DNA of 64,000 nucleotides from Oegoconia quadripuncta (GCA_949316235.1 OX438758.1:3567731-3631730), one strand, 5' to 3'. Shown: positions 23,621-35,226, counted from the stretch's first letter. Notes: generated from the sequence alone by a model not told the origin. Numbers and translations: made by a program.

Positions 23621-23668
23621 CCGATAGAAGAGGTAAGTTTTTGTTTATGAACAAAGCGTTGGTACGTG

Positions 23669-23800
23669 TTTTTTTTTTTTTTTTTTGTATGAGAGGGCGG
23701 CAAACGAGCATGCGGGTCACCTGATGGAAAGCAATCACCGCTGCCCGCCGCCCATGGACACCCGCAACACCAAAAGGGTCACAGATGCGTTCCCGGCCTT
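23669..23800 (-). repeat. LINE-B 3' tail
   Basis: T run then GAGAGGGCGGCAAACGAGCA; joined to a SINE-1 tail fragment. Confidence 0.75.
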
Positions 23801-23849
23801 GACTTGACCTTAATCACACCTGATGTTAAGTGAAGATGAGGTCGAAGTG
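23801..23849 (-). repeat. SINE-1 tail fragment
   Basis: ATCACACCTGATGTTAAGTG block fused directly to a LINE-B tail at 23669-23800. Confidence 0.6.
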
Positions 23850-24453
23850 AAGATGAGTTTGGATACATTTTAATGATTACATCCACAAATATTGTTCACT
23901 TATTAAAGTGTATTTTTCAATAGATGCGGATAAACATTTTCTACTGGATTCAATCTCCCAACGCTCGTTACAATATATTATGGTTGCATTATTATTTTCA
24001 GCTACGGTAAACATTCCCAACTGATACATTCTACAGTAGGTACACGTAGGTACCTTGCTTCGCTTAAAATACCTGAATTAAGTGGCACATGACTTAATAT
24101 GTGAATTTTAGCATGTGAATATCTTAAATAATATTCTTATGTAAATTGTGAATCACTCGTAGTACAGTCATATTCGTTTTCGATTAGCGAAGTTAAGCTA
24201 TGTCTGGCGCGGGCAGTCGAATACAAGTGTTTCTGTGCTTGGGATGCGTGTAAATAGTCGATCCTGGTAATAGAACAATAATAAATAACTATGGAAGGGC
24301 TGAATCTCCAAACACAACCAATCATCATCTGAAGAGATGATAGAAGATTTATATATACGCCATAATCCACCATGCAAGAGGCAATGTTTGTGTACCCGAG
24401 TTATGGGTGTTTTCATTTATGTATATATTTATTTTCAAAAGAATTCAGAGACG

Positions 24454-24568
24454 TCCCCCAAATAAGATAGGGTTTCCGGGTCAGTACGCTACCACCTTTG
24501 GCCTCATCTTCACTTAACATTAGGTGTGATTGAGATCAAGTGCTAAGCCGTTATGCATAAAAAAAAGG
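24454..24568 (+). repeat. SINE-1 3' fragment nested in SINE-2
   Basis: CCCCCAAATAAGATAGGGTT to an A tail, lying inside the SINE-2 copy 24365-24695. Confidence 0.75.
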
Positions 24569-24657
24569 AATATTTGGTACATAAACTATCTGGTCTTCAT
24601 GAGACAAGCCTAGTTGCTTAATGTGCAACTAGATAGCGTTATGTGTATGTCCAAGGA

Positions 24658-24666
<9 letters not shown>

Positions 24667-24694
<28 letters not shown>
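24667..24694. repeat. (TA)n microsatellite
   Basis: About 14 TA units at the 3' end of a SINE-2 copy. Confidence 0.95.
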
Positions 24695-24697
<3 letters not shown>

Positions 24698-25079
24698 TAA
24701 ATGAAGTAATAAATAATATAGAAATTAGGCACACGCATCCCTTAGACACAGTCATTGTGTGGACTTCAAACAGATAAAAAAGAAAATTAAATAAATAATT
24801 AATAATAACTAAGTAGATCTCTGCCAGTGTATTCAGTGTGTTTACTTACGTATGAGTCACACAGAATCCAGTCGCACACATTTCATCCCTGTTGACCGAC
24901 ATTAACTCACATTGTATACCTACTTTATATATATTTTTTTCTTTTTTCTTTGCCCATTGCAAGTTATTTAATATTGGTCATCGAACTGTAATAATTTCTG
25001 ATTATAATATTACTTTAGCTGCCTTAATTATTCTCTCAATACATTATATCAATATATTTACGAAAACTTAATGTACGTA

Positions 25080-25565
25080 AGAAAGAATCTGCATTTGTTT
25101 AGGAAAAATTGTGAAATACACAATGTAAATACAAGATATAAAAATAAACTTGCTGCCCATAGCAGTCGCTTACACAAAGTCACTATGTCATTCAAGTGAC
25201 AATGTGTACGCTTTTTAATAAGGTTCCGGTAGACATTCAAAATTTGCCTTTAAATAACTTTAAAACAACCATTAAACAGAAACTATGTGCCAATGGCTAT
25301 TATAAAATTTCTGACTATCTGGATGATAAGAATGCGTGGACATGAACCGCTCGGCAATATCCAGTATATTCTATTCTTATTTTTCTTTGTCGAATCATAA
25401 ATTTAACAATTATTCTAAATTGTATTTGTATTGGCTTATTTAAAAAGAGCAACCCCTGAGTTTCTTGTTCGTTCTTCTCTGGGGAGACTGCCTAGTGAAT
25501 GAGCGATAACTGAATGTCATGACGATTTCAAATGTTATTCTTATAACTTACGAAATACAACATTT
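25080..25565 (+). repeat. LINE-D 3' end
   Basis: 25201-25344 stays open: MCTLFNKVPVDIQNLPLNNF and KISDYLDDKNAWT then stop. The tail has GTTCTTCTCTGGGGAGACTG and ends in a GAATTT run. Confidence 0.75.
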
Positions 25566-26064
25566 TTGAATTTGAATTGAATTTGAATTTGAATCTGGTG
25601 GCAGCAACTATGTTGCTGGGGGGACTGAAAATCAGCAGATTGCTGAGTCCTTATCCTTTCATCTTTCCTTATTTTTCTGCTTTATTTACTTCACTAACTA
25701 ATCTTGTGATGAGTAAATATATTTTTATATATTTAATTGTGTGCGAACGTCAGCCTGATGACGTATTATCGGAAGCTGCCATAACGTCTTGTGTTCTTCC
25801 GCTATATGACTGTGAACGTAAGTATATATAACATCGAACATTAATTAAAATAAGTACTTATATCACAAACATATTCTGAATAAATTTTTTTCCACTCCAG
25901 CATTACGCAATACTACCTGTGCCAATATTTTAACATAATTTTTCGAGCGAAAGTTTCGCGAATCTGAAATTTAAATAAGCATGTACTTATAATTCATAAT
26001 GTTTCTCGAAACACGAAGAAGAATAGGGGTATGTTGGTATGTATACCTATGTTTTATACGAGCT

Positions 26065-26300
26065 ATTTTTTTTTTATATGAGAGGGCGGCAAACGAGCAT
26101 GCGGGTCACCTGATGGAAAGCAGTCACCGCCGCCCATGGACATCCGCAACACCAAAAGGGTCACAGATGCGTTGCCAGCCTTTGAGGAAGGTGTAGGCTC
26201 GTTTCTCGAAGGTTCCAATGTCGTACTCGTTCGGGAATACCGCTGCCGGAAGTCCGTTTCACAGAGTGGTTGTACGTGGTAAGAAGTTTCTTGAGAGCTA
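26065..26300 (-). repeat. LINE-B 3' end with reverse transcriptase C-terminus
   Basis: Minus strand codes for a frame-broken version of the jockey/CR1-type terminus (TTLW..LPAAVFP..YDIGTF) before the tail. T run at 26069. Confidence 0.75.
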
Positions 26301-26727
26301 GCCGGCCTTTTACTTAAAACCTTCTTACCCTTACCTTTTCTTCGTACCCTTCTTGCTCTTACAGGTTAGGTGGGCAGTTGGGGTATACCAACTCGACCTG
26401 ACAATCTTCAATTTGTCATATTTATTGGTAATCACACCGACCCTCTATACACTTTTAAAACTACTAAAAATTACACAATCGTCTAAATATGTAATGCTAT
26501 TCTGCCGTTTACCATGATTACAAAAAAAAATCTAAGATGCGCTAAAGATCTAGATTGCGCTGAAACTGCAGTGGGATCAATATGACGGTACCCTCTTTCA
26601 TTTACAAAAAATATCACGCGAATCAACAGCCAAATCTCGAAGATATCGGTGTACATACAATAAAAAAAACGTACAAACGGCCGATTTGAGAACATACTCC
26701 TTTTGAAGTCGAGTAAAAATAAAACAC

Positions 26728-26822
26728 CGGGTGGGTCAGTACGCTTCCACCTTCGACCTCATCTTCACTTAACATCAGGTGGAATTGAGGTCAAGTACCA
26801 ACCCGATATACATAAAAAAAAA
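26728..26822 (+). repeat. SINE-1 3' fragment
   Basis: GGGTCAGTACGCTTCCACCT to CATAAAAAAAAAG. Confidence 0.75.
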
Positions 26823-27404
26823 GAAAAGAAAAACAAGTTTTAATTTGATTAAAATTAGCCAATGTACAAAATATATATTCGGACCTACATATCATTGATC
26901 TACTACAGAATATACAGGATATTCCTATACACATTTTCAATTTACATTTTGACACTCACATTTTCTCAGTTACCTTACCAAAGAATATTGTGCATTTCTT
27001 ATTTCTGAAACCAAACACTTTATAAAGTGCAACGCGGCTGTGAATAAAGTTATGGCCCCATCTGGGACAGTGTCAAGTCGTCTGGTATATTCAAAATTGT
27101 CGCATTATATTAAAGGTGCATTTACAGTGCATGCTAGCAACGTCACATTTTTCAAATTAATTAAATAATGACTTACATATGTATATATATTCGTAGGGTT
27201 CCTATAATGCGAAATTTATTTGGAACTCATATTTTCTCCAAGTTAATTATTATTTATTTAATTTAATGATGTAATTGTGTGGAATAGGCTACAAACGCGA
27301 CCGTTAAATGACACAACGCGATATTCGATTATGGTTTTGAAAAAGAAAAAAAAGAAATTAAACTACCTATGCCAATACTTTCCATTCCCTTACCCAATAT
27401 GCCC

Positions 27405-27645
27405 TTTTTTTTTTAACTACAACGGGCTAGCACTTGACCTTAATCACACCTGATGTTAAGTGAAGATGAGGCCGAAGGTGGTACCGTACTGACCCGGAAA
27501 CCCCATCTTATTTGGGGGACCGGCTATCTTATCTCTGACAACCGGAACACAACAATGCTATTAACCTAGCTGTTTGGCGGCAGATTTATATAAGATGGAG
27601 GTAGCTAGCCAGGCGGACATTTAAAATGCCCTACCACCAAACAAA
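27405..27645 (-). repeat. SINE-1 copy lacking the head
   Basis: T run then the inverse of the tail and body, ending at CTACCACCAAACAAAC. Confidence 0.8.
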
Positions 27646-28249
27646 CACGTGTATATCATAAATATAAATATGTTCTACCTGTGAACCAAATTTCATTCAA
27701 ATTCGTTTCGTAATGATTGAGCCACAGACAAATAAACAAACATCCAAACTATACTTAACCCCCTTATCTATATATACCTTACCCTATAACCTTAAACAAT
27801 TATAATTAACCCCTTAGTGTTCTCAAGGAACGTCCACTGAAAAAATGTATATTTCAGTACTTACGTAACGAATTAATAAAACTATCTTTTACCTTTTTAA
27901 ACTTTTAAACTGGTTTAAAGTACTCAATAAGCAGTTTCAAACCTCGAAGTAACAGGGTCCCAGAGCTGACGTCGGCGTATTGCAACTTTATCTTTCTACG
28001 TGTCTCGAATGCAGAGGGTTGACTGGGAAATGTTTCTACTGTAGAGATTTGCACCTGCTCTTAGAATATAGTCTTAAGCTCGTATTACGGTGATCGATCT
28101 TAAGATTACATTTGAGATACAGTAAATAGTATCAGAAAAAGTGTCAAAACTCAAATTCGAATCATGAGAGTTGACGACGATAGTAATACTACTGCTTTGA
28201 TACTATTTATTTATATACTAATATAAATAATAAATAAATAAAGAAATAA

Positions 28250-28500
28250 TATCCTTGGACATACACACCATGCTATCTAGTTCCACATTAAGCAACTATA
28301 GGCTTGTGTTGTGTATACCAGATGATTGATATACTACATTATATATTTTTTCATTTTGTAAATAAATACTTATTATAAATGAAAACATCCGTAACTCAGG
28401 TACACATGTCCGTATTAACATATGCCTCTAGCGGGATTCGAACCCGCAACCTTTTGGTGTAGTGGTCAGAGTTGCTAACCACTATACCAAACAGGTCGTA
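28250..28500 (-). repeat. SINE-2 copy with head
   Basis: Reads AGCGGGATTCGAACCCGCAA and ATACCAAACAGGTCG at the right end: intact inverse B box and A box. Confidence 0.8.
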
Positions 28501-28845
28501 TCTATCTATATAATGATAGTATAACCTCGAATCAGAATCCATATGTAGATCTGTATAATTTTGTTGCAAACTATACTCCGAATTTTGACATCGTTAATAT
28601 AAGCAACACATTAAAGACCCTCGGCGCCACTATAACCCTGAAACATGTTTACTTTATATTTACCGATAAACATACAACATTAACCAAACAAATAAACAAC
28701 ATTAAAACTTGATTCTTGTTTACGAGGGCGCATCCCTATCTTTGTTTTACTACTGAAATGAAATGTCCGTTATAAATTTTATTATAAAAGACCTCTGATG
28801 TATGACAAAGTTATTTGAGATAATAATAGGTCGGGCCTTATTAAT

Positions 28846-29394
28846 GCTCGACGAAAAATGTCGGGTGTTATGTGTATTATAGTCCAGTAAGGATACACTT
28901 ATAAGGATACACTTCTAAGGATATATTGCTAAGGATACACTTCTAAGGATACACTTCTAAAGATACACTTCTCAGGATACATTTCTAAGGATACACTTCT
29001 AAAGGTACACTTCTAAGGATACATTTCTAAGGATACACTTCTAAAGATACACTTCTAAGGATACATTTCTAAGGATACATGTCTAAGGATACATTTCTAA
29101 GGATACAATTCTAAAGATACACTTCTAAGGATACATTTCTAAGGAGACACTTCTTAAGATACACTTCTAAGGATACATTTCTAAGGATACACTTACATAG
29201 ATACACTTCTAAGGATACATTTCTAAGGATACACTTCTAAAGATACACTTCTAAGGATACATTTCTAAGGATACACTTCTAAGGATACACTTCTAAAGAT
29301 ACACTTCTAAGGATACACTGAGTAACGATACACTTCACCCGTTTAAGTACGGTCCCACAGACATAGTATCACACCCCTCTTTTTGCGTCGGGGT
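28846..29394. mobile_element. Inverted-repeat element filled by a minisatellite
   Basis: The left end CTCGACGAAAAATGTCGGGT (from 28847) is answered by the inverse of CCCCGACGCAAAAAGAGGGG (ending 29393). Between them lies the 14-bp repeat array at 28887-29337. A related end, CCCGACGAAAAACGACGGGC, occurs alone at 22425-22445. Short inverted ends around a minisatellite resemble nonautonomous Helentron/Helitron-like elements; that class assignment is inference. Confidence 0.5.
28887..29337 (+). repeat. 14-bp minisatellite, about 32 units
   Basis: Unit TAAGGATACACTTC. Variants follow a pattern: TAAAGATACACTTC, TAAGGATACATTTC, TAAGGATACACTTC recur in that order, giving a 42-bp higher-order unit over much of the array. 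Confidence 0.95.
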
Positions 29395-29441
29395 TTAAAA
29401 GCTAGTGGCCATATTTTACATTTTACATTATTTATACGTAT

Positions 29442-29543
29442 TGTCTGTATTCATCATACAAACATATGTCCCTAGCGGGATTCGAACCCCTGACCTTTTG
29501 GTATCGCAGCAGAATTTCTAAGCACTACACCAAATAGGTCGTC
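29442..29543 (-). repeat. SINE-2 head fragment
   Basis: tRNA-like head only (AGCGGGATTCGAACCCCTGA, CACTACACCAAATAGGTCG). Confidence 0.75.
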
Positions 29544-30015
29544 ATGTTAGGTATGAACTGATGCTGCAGCCAGGATCATGTCCTCACGAGGGAAACTCCT
29601 TAACGGTTAATAGCACGGATACGAAATTTTGCATATACAGTCGGTTTCGCATGATTTGATGCTGCAGCTGGTATTGTCTCCCAAGAGAGATTTCCTCAAC
29701 AGTTACGACGGATACGACATTTTATATACCTACACAGACTAGAATAACGTATGTGTGAGATCTTCAATAGCTTAGTATGGAACAGAGAAATGCGCAATGC
29801 AGCACTCACCGGCTGCCGGTTCCTGGTCTTCCTGAGGGCACGGGGGAGTGCATCCACGAGCAGTTCAGGTGAATCTTACACAATTAGCACTATCGGAAAT
29901 TTATATAAAGGTTTTGGTCGTATGGCGGATTTGAATGGAATATGGATATTTTGAATTGGAGCACGGATCACAGACGCACAGTCAGCGTCATATTGTATGT
30001 TACAACGCCATATTG

Positions 30016-30255
30016 TGTGGTTGGTGGTAGGGCATTTTAAACGTCCACCTGGGTAGCTACCACCACCTTATCTAAATCGGCCACCAAGCAGCAATGTTAA
30101 TAGCATTGTTGTGTTCCGGTTGTCAGAGATAAGATAGCCAGTCCCCCAAATGTATGGGGATTTCCGGGTCAGTACGCTTGCACCTACGACCTCACCTTCA
30201 CTTAACATCAGGTGTGATTAAGGTCGAGTACCAACCCGTTGTGTATAAAAAAAAA
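30016..30255 (+). repeat. SINE-1 copy, 5' truncated
   Basis: From TGGTTGGTGGTAGGGCATTT to an A tail. Confidence 0.8.
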
Positions 30256-30403
30256 GTATTTTGAATTCGTTTTAAACGTAGAATTCCACCGCGCGGTAGC
30301 GTGGCGAGTGCCGCGAGGCAATTCTCTGTTTGAAAATAATGAATTGCTATAGAAAATAATTTGAATAGAGAAATACAACATATTCTTCTAAATTGGTTAA
30401 AAA

Positions 30404-30465
30404 ATCTTCACTTAACATCAGGTATGATTGAGGTCAAGTATCAACCCGATGTGCAAAAAAAAAAA
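30404..30465 (+). repeat. SINE-1 tail fragment
   Basis: ATCTTCACTTAACATCAGGT then A tail; 62 bp. Confidence 0.7.
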
Positions 30466-30905
30466 TGTGCATGTCATATTAAAGGCTTGTTTATAGTGTG
30501 TAAAGTAGAACTGATTTAATTTTGATTTAAAGCAAATAATGCATCTTAGTGCTCACGTAATAAACACAGTACCTAGTACCTTGAACCTTCTTTATTTTGT
30601 TATTTTAAAAATCCTAAAAAAATGTAATGAGTCACCGGTCTCCTATTTAAAGTTCTACATAAGCCCCTGACGTTACGTAGGCAGTTGTTGGAAGCGGCGA
30701 GATACAGAATTACCCAAACTTTTGCATCAAACTTCAGCAGTAGGTATTTAAAGCGTCATTATGAAAAAACGTCGTGTTTTTATTACAAAGAGGAAACAGT
30801 TGGATAATTTGGAAATATGGGCTGTGATATTTTACGGAAACATACTCGGAGTGGTTTTAATTTCATATTCATATATTTATTGCTTTAATTCTTTCTTTAA
30901 TTCTC

Positions 30906-31352
30906 AACGGGTAAGACGCGGACTCGGTTTGATTCCTAGGCAGGCCATGTACCAATCATCATTTTCCTGCCCTTACCCCACTCTAGGTGGGGTCGGCACA
31001 ACATGTCATCCTCTTCCACTCTCCTCTATCAGCCGTCATCTCCGCACTCACCCCTTTCACACACATATCATTCCTCACGCAGTCTACCCACATCTTCTTT
31101 GGTCTTCCTCTACCTCTGTATTCCTCCACATTCATACTTAACACTCGTCTTGTTACGTGCCTTTCATCCCTCCTCATAATGTGCCCAAACCATGCTAACC
31201 TATTACTCCTCAACTTTTCTGTTATTGGCGCCACTTTTAGACTTCCTCTGTTATACGCATTGGGCCAGCGTGGTGGACTATGTCCCATACTCCCTCATAT
31301 ACGAGGGAAGACCTATATTCATGCAGTGGGATGTTTACTGGCTGATGATGAT
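30906..31352 (+). repeat. SINE-3 head and tail around an RTE fragment
   Basis: 30906-30963 matches the SINE-3 head (GGTTTGATTCCTAGGCAGGC), 31256-31352 its 3' end (TGGGCCAGCGTGGTGGACTA). A minus-strand RTE fragment replaces the middle. Confidence 0.55.
30962..31253 (-). repeat. LINE-A (RTE-like) reverse transcriptase C-terminal fragment
   Basis: Minus-strand reading contains LRWFGH-type text: RLAWFGHIMRRDERHVTRRV and GRGRPKKMWVDCV, the C-terminal motif of RTE-clade reverse transcriptases. Closed off by stops; inactive. Confidence 0.8.
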
Positions 31353-31782
31353 GGCACTTGTCATAGTTACAATACATAGGTATGTACTAACATACACATG
31401 TACCTTGTCAGGCATTGCAATATGAAGCAAAGGGATATCTACGTTATTAATGTCGTTTTAAATACCAATATTTATATGTTATTTATAAAGCTACATGTAT
31501 GTCGCAAGTTGAAAAGGAAGTGCTCCAATTCTACAGTCAATCATCAAGTAAACAAAGCAAATTGAAATTGAATTCGTCAGCATTGTACTCATATTCAGCT
31601 TGTTTTTTTTATCTTAATTTTGAGAGCTTTGTCAATATTGTCTATATGGCTCCTTACTTTTACTAATTTGTACAGTGCCTTAGCTGAATTCGATAGCCGT
31701 AACAGTAAAGCAGTATTGAAACCAACCACAGCTCATAGCATAGAAACGTCCACTATTTGTCTTGCTTTGTACCACAAATTTT

Positions 31783-32010
31783 TGTAATTTTTGTAAATTA
31801 TGTAATTTTTGAAATTTTTGATATTTCTGTAATTTTTGATGTTTCTGTAATTTCTGTGATTTCTGTAATTTCTGTAATTTCTGTAATTTCTGTAATTTCT
31901 GTAATTTCTGTAATTTCTGTAATTTTTGTAATCTTTGTAATTTTTGTAATTTTTGTAATTTTTGTAATTTTTGTATTTTTTGTAATTTTTGTCATTCTTG
32001 CAATTTTTCC
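31783..32010 (+). repeat. 9-bp minisatellite
   Basis: Tandem GTAATTTCT / GTAATTTTT units, with the TTTCT form in the left-centre and the TTTTT form to the right. Because 9 is a multiple of 3, both strands stay open (Ile-Ser-Val, Lys-Asn-Tyr and Ile-Thr-Glu runs); these are not genes. Confidence 0.95.
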
Positions 32011-32171
32011 CATTTTTTGTCATTGTCACAAAAATCACAACTCCCATTAGGAGTCCCGTACTATCACTGTACGCCGTTCATCGGTATAGGCGTGTTGAGT
32101 TACCAAAATTAGCGATAAAACGCTATTATTATTTTAATAACTACAAATAAAATCTATTTTTGATTTGATTT

Positions 32172-32370
32172 GTGGAAAGGTAAATCTGTCTATCCATGTA
32201 ATGCAAAGGTCTGTCTGTGCGGCTTTCACCTCTAAAGTGCTAAGCATATTGTATTGAAATTTGGCAGCGAGGACGACATAGGCTACTTTTTAACCGACTT
32301 CTAAATAAGAGGAGGCTGTATCCGCGACAACGTAATTCCAAGCGAGCGACGCCGCGGCCGAAAAGCTAGT
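32172..32370 (+). mobile_element. Helitron-like fragment
   Basis: Ends GCCGCGGCCGAAAAGCTAGT, the GC hairpin plus CTAGT terminus; the body (AAATTTGGCAGCGAGGACGA) belongs to a different subfamily from the others here. Confidence 0.6.
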
Positions 32371-32379
32371 AAACACATA

Positions 32380-33568
32380 AATAACACAAAGTTATTAATT
32401 ATGACTTCTACACTTTAAAACAACTTGTAAACGCAAAAAAATTTGAACGCTGCAAAAAGCCTTCGGGACTTTAATCTTCGAGTCAAAGCTCAAAAGGCAG
32501 TTTAACTAACTTGATAGTTAAATTTTTAACACTCCGCTTAATTAAACCTCTCTTTTTCCTGATGAAATAAAAAATTGAAAGTAGGTATTTACTTTTCTTA
32601 ACTTGAACTCGTAAACTCTAAGAGGATGAAATTGGAATAAATTTCTAACTTTGAGTCAAGTGCTTAACTTTTTATGTCTTCCGTCTTTAATTACGGGAAA
32701 ACATTGAATGTTATTATGAGATTTCGTTAACGAACGGTGTCTTTGCATCGGTGTGAAGTTAACAATGAATAATGCAGTACATTTGGTGTCTTCTGCTCTT
32801 ACTTATATACATAATATTTGACTTTTATGTGTACTCGTGTGCAATAAATTATAATAAATAAACAAATAAAATAAATGTTTTCCCGGCTAGTATAAAATGT
32901 AAAATATATTATTGCGCAATTGGGAGCACAATGCATTAAATCTTCATAACACTTGTAAATGATTAGTTTGTTTCTATTTAAGAGTTCACAGTGTACAAAA
33001 TTTAGTCGATAATCTTAACAAAATATTTTAAAAATCTTATCATTGGTTATAAATAAAAAAAAATCTATTATATTATAAAAGCACATAATAACTATAAAAT
33101 TAAATCACACTTAAAAATTAACACACCGTAATTAAACAAGAATTTTTAAATTCAATTCTAATTAATGTCAATGTAGCATAACGTTAGATTATACTAAACC
33201 TATGTAGGTATTATTAAAATCGAACAAAACAAAAGATTTTAAAATCTTGTTTTTGGTTACAAGTAAATAAATTTCTTTTATTTTAATTATACACATACAA
33301 CATACACATATTATTATATCATACATACACATTCAAAATAAAAATTATAAAATATGAACACACCGATTTTTTTTTCTTTTCATAAAATTGGATGAATATA
33401 ATTATGCCTAATAGATACGCATTTAACTATTTTTGGCATAACTAAAATACAATATATACATTATTATATTACATTAATTATTATCTAATTAATTTAATAA
33501 CATTTGAACAATATTTAAAAACAATAATATTACAATTTAATATAAAAAAAAAATTCACAAACAAACAA
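32380..33568. other. Long AT-rich, repeat-poor interval
   Basis: About 1.2 kb of mostly A and T with none of the repeat families that fill the rest of the window. AATAAA occurs on the minus strand near 33277-33282, which would suit a 3' end for a minus-strand transcript from the 33571-33709 island; plus-strand AATAAA occurs several times near 32842-32873. No coding sequence seen. Confidence 0.5.
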
Positions 33569-33570
33569 CT

Positions 33571-33709
33571 AGTTCCAAGTCTTTGGTTGGTGGAATGGTA
33601 CCCAGAAGGCTGGCCGCGTTGCCTCGCTGTATAGCAAGGCTGATTCTTTGACCAAAGTATTGGCCAGCCCTCCGATCGTGTGATGCATCAACCAGACGAA
33701 ATTACACAA
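33571..33709. ncRNA. GC-rich structured island: candidate noncoding RNA or terminal exon
   Basis: A sharp GC-rich island inside about 1.4 kb of very AT-rich DNA. On the plus strand it can form four compatible helices: P1 33585-33592 with 33686-33693 (8 bp, one G-U); P2 33608-33615 with 33662-33669 (8 perfect bp, GGCTGGCC/GGCCAGCC); P3 33621-33628 with 33633-33640 (7 of 8, GTAT loop); P4 33646-33649 with 33654-33657. P3 becomes fully paired, with one G-U, on the minus strand, so the transcribed strand is unclear. The minus strand is also open from 33709 to a TAG at 33569, about 46 codons, but no AG acceptor with a pyrimidine tract precedes it. It could also be the conserved core of an old SINE. 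Family not recognised. Confidence 0.35.
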
Positions 33710-33877
33710 TTACACAATAATAATATTCTATTTTTTTTATATATTTGCCATTCTCGCCATGATGATTGGCCATAGTGATGAAAGGTTGTCATTTTTATAC
33801 CTATCATGTTTGGTTTACTAAACCCATGTAGGTATTATTAATTTTTATCTCAGTTTGCAAGACAATGGACCTATATA

Positions 33878-34193
33878 CAGGGTGTCCCTGGAAGTATGGA
33901 TCAAATCGAACAGGGGCATGGGGAAGGTCATTCCCAAACTTAAGCTGAAAAAAAAAAATAAAAAAAAAAAAAAATTAATTATTTTTAATTAAAAAATTAA
34001 GCTGATAGCTTTGCTAGTTTTCTTTTAAAAAATTTTTTTGTATAAGCACTATTCGATAATATGAAAATGTAAAAAATTGATCATAACTTTTGAACCGTCA
34101 AAAATGGCACCGACATTCATAGGGTTAAAAAGTTTGGGAATGACCTTCCCCATGCCCCTGTTCGATTTGATCCATACTTCCAGGGACACCCTG
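33878..34193. mobile_element. MITE with about 66-bp terminal inverted repeats
   Basis: Starts CAGGGTGTCCCTGGAAGTAT and ends with its inverse; arms of about 66 bp (33878-33943 and 34128-34193) are near-perfect. TA flanks both ends. The centre is A-rich, with a long A run around 33950-33974. It lies 170 bp from the structured island. Confidence 0.85.
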
Positions 34194-34267
34194 TATAGTT
34201 TGCCAAATCCCTGGCCGGCCGATACCAGAGCCGGCTGTAGATGACGCTTAGTTGCTCCTTCATATAT

Positions 34268-34345
34268 ACATACCTCACGACATTTATCCCAAATGGGGTG
34301 GTCAGAGATATCCCAAACAGTAGCGTAATGCTCGAAACAATCTCT
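34268..34345 (-). repeat. Repeat-4 3' fragment
   Basis: CATTTATCCCAAATGGGGTG and TCAGAGATATCCCAAACAGT. Confidence 0.55.
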
Positions 34346-34380
34346 AATATATAATTAGGTTATTAAGGTACGGTAGAAGT

Positions 34381-34588
34381 GTTTTGGAGGGCTGACTATC
34401 TTATCTCTTACAGCCGGAACACAACATTGCTGCTTAGCCGAGGATAGATCAGATGGTGGTAGTTGGCCAGGCGGACATTTAAAAATGCCCTACAATCAAC
34501 CAAACTGAGTACTGAACAAGTAAGCTGGGAATTAAACCCACGACCCCTGTTTTGTACCTTTTATATGTTGTTTACATTCAGCCACGGA
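34381..34588 (-). repeat. SINE-1 copy, old and diverged
   Basis: GGCTGACTATCTTATCTCTT, GCCAGGCGGACATTTAAAAA and TGTTTACATTCAGCCACGGA can still be matched; tail missing. Confidence 0.65.
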
Positions 34589-34643
34589 TTATATAGATAT
34601 TTATATAAATATCCATGACTTTAGTGTTCGTTCCGATATGTTT

Positions 34644-35045
34644 GACGACCTGTTTGGTGTAGTGGTTAGAAACTCTACTGCTATACCAAAAGGTCGCGGG
34701 TTCGAATCCCGCTAGGGGCATTGTTTGTATGATGAATAGATAGATAGATAGATAGATAGAAACATTTATTCACTGCACAGTACATACAACCAAAATAGAA
34801 GAACACAAACAATAAATCCTATGTAATCAACAAATAAAATAAATAAATAAATAAAAGCTTAATATACTGACGCACAGACACTAATACAGACATGCGTGAT
34901 GTTTTTCATTTATATATGTATTTATTTACAAAAAAAAATTATGTATTTGTGTAGTTTATCAACCATCTGGTATCTATAATACAAGCCTAGTAGCTTAGTG
35001 TGGAACTAGATGGCGCTGTGTGTATGTGCATTTATTATTATTATT
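34644..35045 (+). repeat. SINE-2 copy with inserted tail-like sequence
   Basis: Full head at 34644-34720 (GGTTCGAATCCCGCTAGGGG). At 34735 a GATA run and about 140 bp of unrelated LINE-tail-like sequence interrupt it; SINE-2 resumes near 34885 and ends at an ATT run. Confidence 0.75.
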
Positions 35046-35226
35046 ATCACGTAACGTATTTCTCTTCTTCAAAGTGAAGAAGGTAATTTCCGCACCAGAC
35101 GGGTATCAACCAAGTGTGGCGGGTTCAGCTGATGAAGTGATAATAGATGAAGTCAAAAACTTTCTAGTAATTCTACAAGTGTTAAGTATCGTGGCTTTTT
35201 ATTATTATTATTTCTATTTTCAATTT

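Larger units (their letters stand above)
24365..24695 (+). repeat. SINE-2 copy split by SINE-1
   Basis: 24371-24453 and 24569-24665 are the two SINE-2 parts; ends in a TATATA run (24667-24694). Confidence 0.7.

Noticed and set aside
28887..29337. CRISPR-like array
   Set aside because: Units are contiguous 14-mers with no spacers, in an insect genome.
31733..32050. Open frames of up to 104 codons on both strands (KNYKNY, ITEITE, VISVIS)
   Set aside because: Produced by a 9-bp tandem repeat; no gene.
33581..33600. miR-9-like TCTTTGGTT seed
   Set aside because: Sequence diverges right after the seed and no matching star arm is present in a hairpin.
34644..34720. tRNA gene
   Set aside because: A- and B-box-like head of SINE-2 recurring at many sites; no proper acceptor stem or anticodon arm. 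The same applies to heads at 21697, 28500, 39020, 62771 and to the SINE-1 heads.
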